From contig NC_065543.1 in the NCBI RefSeq assembly GCF_932294415.1, forward strand, positions 41,686,277 through 41,750,276: a stretch of DNA of 64,000 bases. Reading direction: 5' to 3'. This document shows, piece after piece, positions 62,413 to 64,000 of this stretch. Position 1 is the first letter of the stretch; each line of letters opens with the position of its first letter. The notes beneath the pieces were generated by a model. That model saw nothing but the letters and a program-made list of their open reading frames with translations. It was not told the DNA's origin and searched no databases. A program made the position numbers and the translations under genes. The stretch comes from Quercus robur. Taxonomy: Eukaryota > Streptophyta > Magnoliopsida > Fagales > Fagaceae.

Positions 62413-62650
62413 ATTTGTTAGATCTCACTATACAGAGAAACAACAAAAAAAAAACAAATACTTCTTTAATTAGCTCATATGTTAACTACATCTAATAATT
62501 TGTTAGATCTCACTATATAGGGAAACAAAAAATAAATAAAATAAATAAACAAATACTTCTTTAATTAGCTCATATGTTACTACATCTAAGAAATTGTTAG
62601 ATCTCACTATGCAAGAAAAAAAATTCTTTAATTAGCTCATAATAAATAAA
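62413..62650. repeat. Tandem repeat, three units of 86-94 bp
   Basis: TTGTTAGATCTCACTAT starts units at 62414, 62500 and 62594, each followed by an A-rich part and TTCTTTAATTAGCTCATA. The third unit is shortened. Length differences lie in the A-rich part. Confidence 0.8.
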
Positions 62651-62898
62651 TAAATTACTCACCAACTTCCATACACTCGTTCAAGGGTCTAAAATAATAA
62701 GTTCATTTTAAAATTGATAAATAAGATTACAATAATATTACAGTGAAGTTACACTAGTGTTTTCAGCCGTTTGGAAACTGGTACACGAAAGTACATACCA
62801 CTTTGGTCAAAAGAATTGTAGGAAAGTACTTAGCACTTGGCACCAAGCTTGACCATAGGCCTGCAGTCCTGACCTGATCTCCATCTTATTTTTCCTTC

Positions 62899-62931
<33 letters not shown>

Positions 62932-64000
62932 CGGCAGAATCTCAAGCGTGCAATTCATAGAGCTGACCAATAAACACGCATTTAATCAAGGTTTTCAGAC
63001 TGAGGACCTGAGGTAGCATGATATAATGCAGAAAACGAGTAGTATAGTAGTAGTACCACACAACTACACGTACCTAGGCGGCTAATTTCCACGAAAATGT
63101 AGGAACCTGAACCAAACGAATACTCCAGCATTTGGTCAAAGAAAACTATTCTTTTTTACTAAAAATATTATTCGATCTTGTTCATACTCATTTGTCAACT
63201 AGTTAACCAGCTTATTATTAAGTCATTAATTAAATCTAATGCCGAAATGTACAATATAGCTAGTGGAACTGGTACAATCTTGGATCATTCTTTGTGTTGT
63301 GTTTTTAAATTATATCTGTTCCAATACAATGGCAAACATGGTCCATACAGTGCACCAACCCTCTTTCCGTGGAGTTAAATTTTTAGCTTTTTGACACTAC
63401 AAAAAGCCACTTTACCTGACTTAATCTTTCTTTTGATGAATTTCAATATTTAACGTCTTTATAATTATTTTTTATTATTCATCAAGACACCGATTAATTT
63501 TTAATATAAATACGGTTTGAAGTTCAAATCTCAAATTTTTTATTTGACGACAAAAAACTTGGATAATTAGACTACATATTAGTAATATATTTTGATTAGG
63601 ACTATACAATCAAAAGAAGATATTAAATTCTATAAAGACTTTAGATTTTAAGTTAAAGACTGGTATAGTATTATCAAGTGTGGTAAGATACATTGAGTTT
63701 TAAATAAAAGACTGATTTGATAATTTTTTTATTGAATTATCTAAGTTGCACCACATTCTTACCAATTCAGACTTTTCGAGGTAGTGATGAGTGAATGGTA
63801 ATGCTTTGGTGAATAAATCAAGTGGGCTGTACGGAGCACAGAGTATTGAGATTCATTGTCTTCAGCAGCAGGGAAGCATAGCCCACAAACTCAGAATTTC
63901 AATGGTCTAATACCTGTAGGACTAACCAATTTCTAAATGATGAAGAAAATTAAACTGAGGACTGAACAAAGAAGATACCAAATAGAATAAGTTACAGTAA
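62651..64000. other. AT-rich intergenic DNA to the window end
   Basis: A poly-A run of about 30 bases at 62900-62930. One short open frame (63178-63378, plus strand) has no recognisable features. No gene is supported. Confidence 0.4.

Overview
This 64 kb window is nuclear DNA of a flowering plant. It is AT-rich, its genes have many GT-AG introns, and its intergenic space is packed with plant mobile elements (copia and gypsy LTR elements, TRIMs, Mutator-like elements, MITEs, LINE tails and a Helitron end). The long introns and repeat types suggest a woody eudicot. The hairpin-bearing solo LTR near 52 kb resembles repeats I associate with oaks (Fagaceae), but that is an impression from memory, not a proof.

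The core is a cluster of three intact half-size ABC transporters of subfamily A. Gene 1 (minus strand, 1524..18650, 18 exons, 909 aa) and gene 3 (minus strand, 36879..49857, 18 exons, 946 aa) are paralogues of the plant ABCA7-like group, with the same intron positions and phases throughout. Gene 2 (plus strand, 20264..27623, 16 exons, 953 aa) is an ABCA2-type transporter, head-to-head with gene 1 and converging on gene 3. I rebuilt every splice junction by hand; all three frames stay open from ATG to stop. Arabidopsis has the same neighbourhood: ABCA2 (At3g47730) lies beside the tandem ABCA3-ABCA8 genes. The only other protein-coding gene I can support is an intronless E/E+ class PPR gene (minus strand, 57136..59007, 623 aa).

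Region by region: 1-560 holds coding-like scraps that may be the end of a plus-strand gene entering from the left. Gene 1 intron 6 is 7.9 kb because a Mutator-like element with a 9-bp target duplication landed in it, and a now degenerate Ty1-copia element then landed in that element. Between genes 2 and 3 (27.6-36.9 kb) lie foldback elements, an LTR fragment with a 23-bp minisatellite, a tandem TRIM array split by another DNA element, LINE tails, a MITE and a Helitron terminus. From 49.9 to 57.1 kb there are two solo LTRs, one containing a nearly perfect foldback MITE with a 10-bp duplication, and a second MITE. From 59.0 kb to the end I see only AT-rich intergenic DNA with small repeats.

No new biochemical system is evident. 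The points most worth following are the nested transposon histories with readable target duplications, the pyrimidine repeats placed directly behind 5' splice sites in both ABCA7-like paralogues, and the loss of a cysteine-rich segment from the first extracytosolic loop of gene 1.
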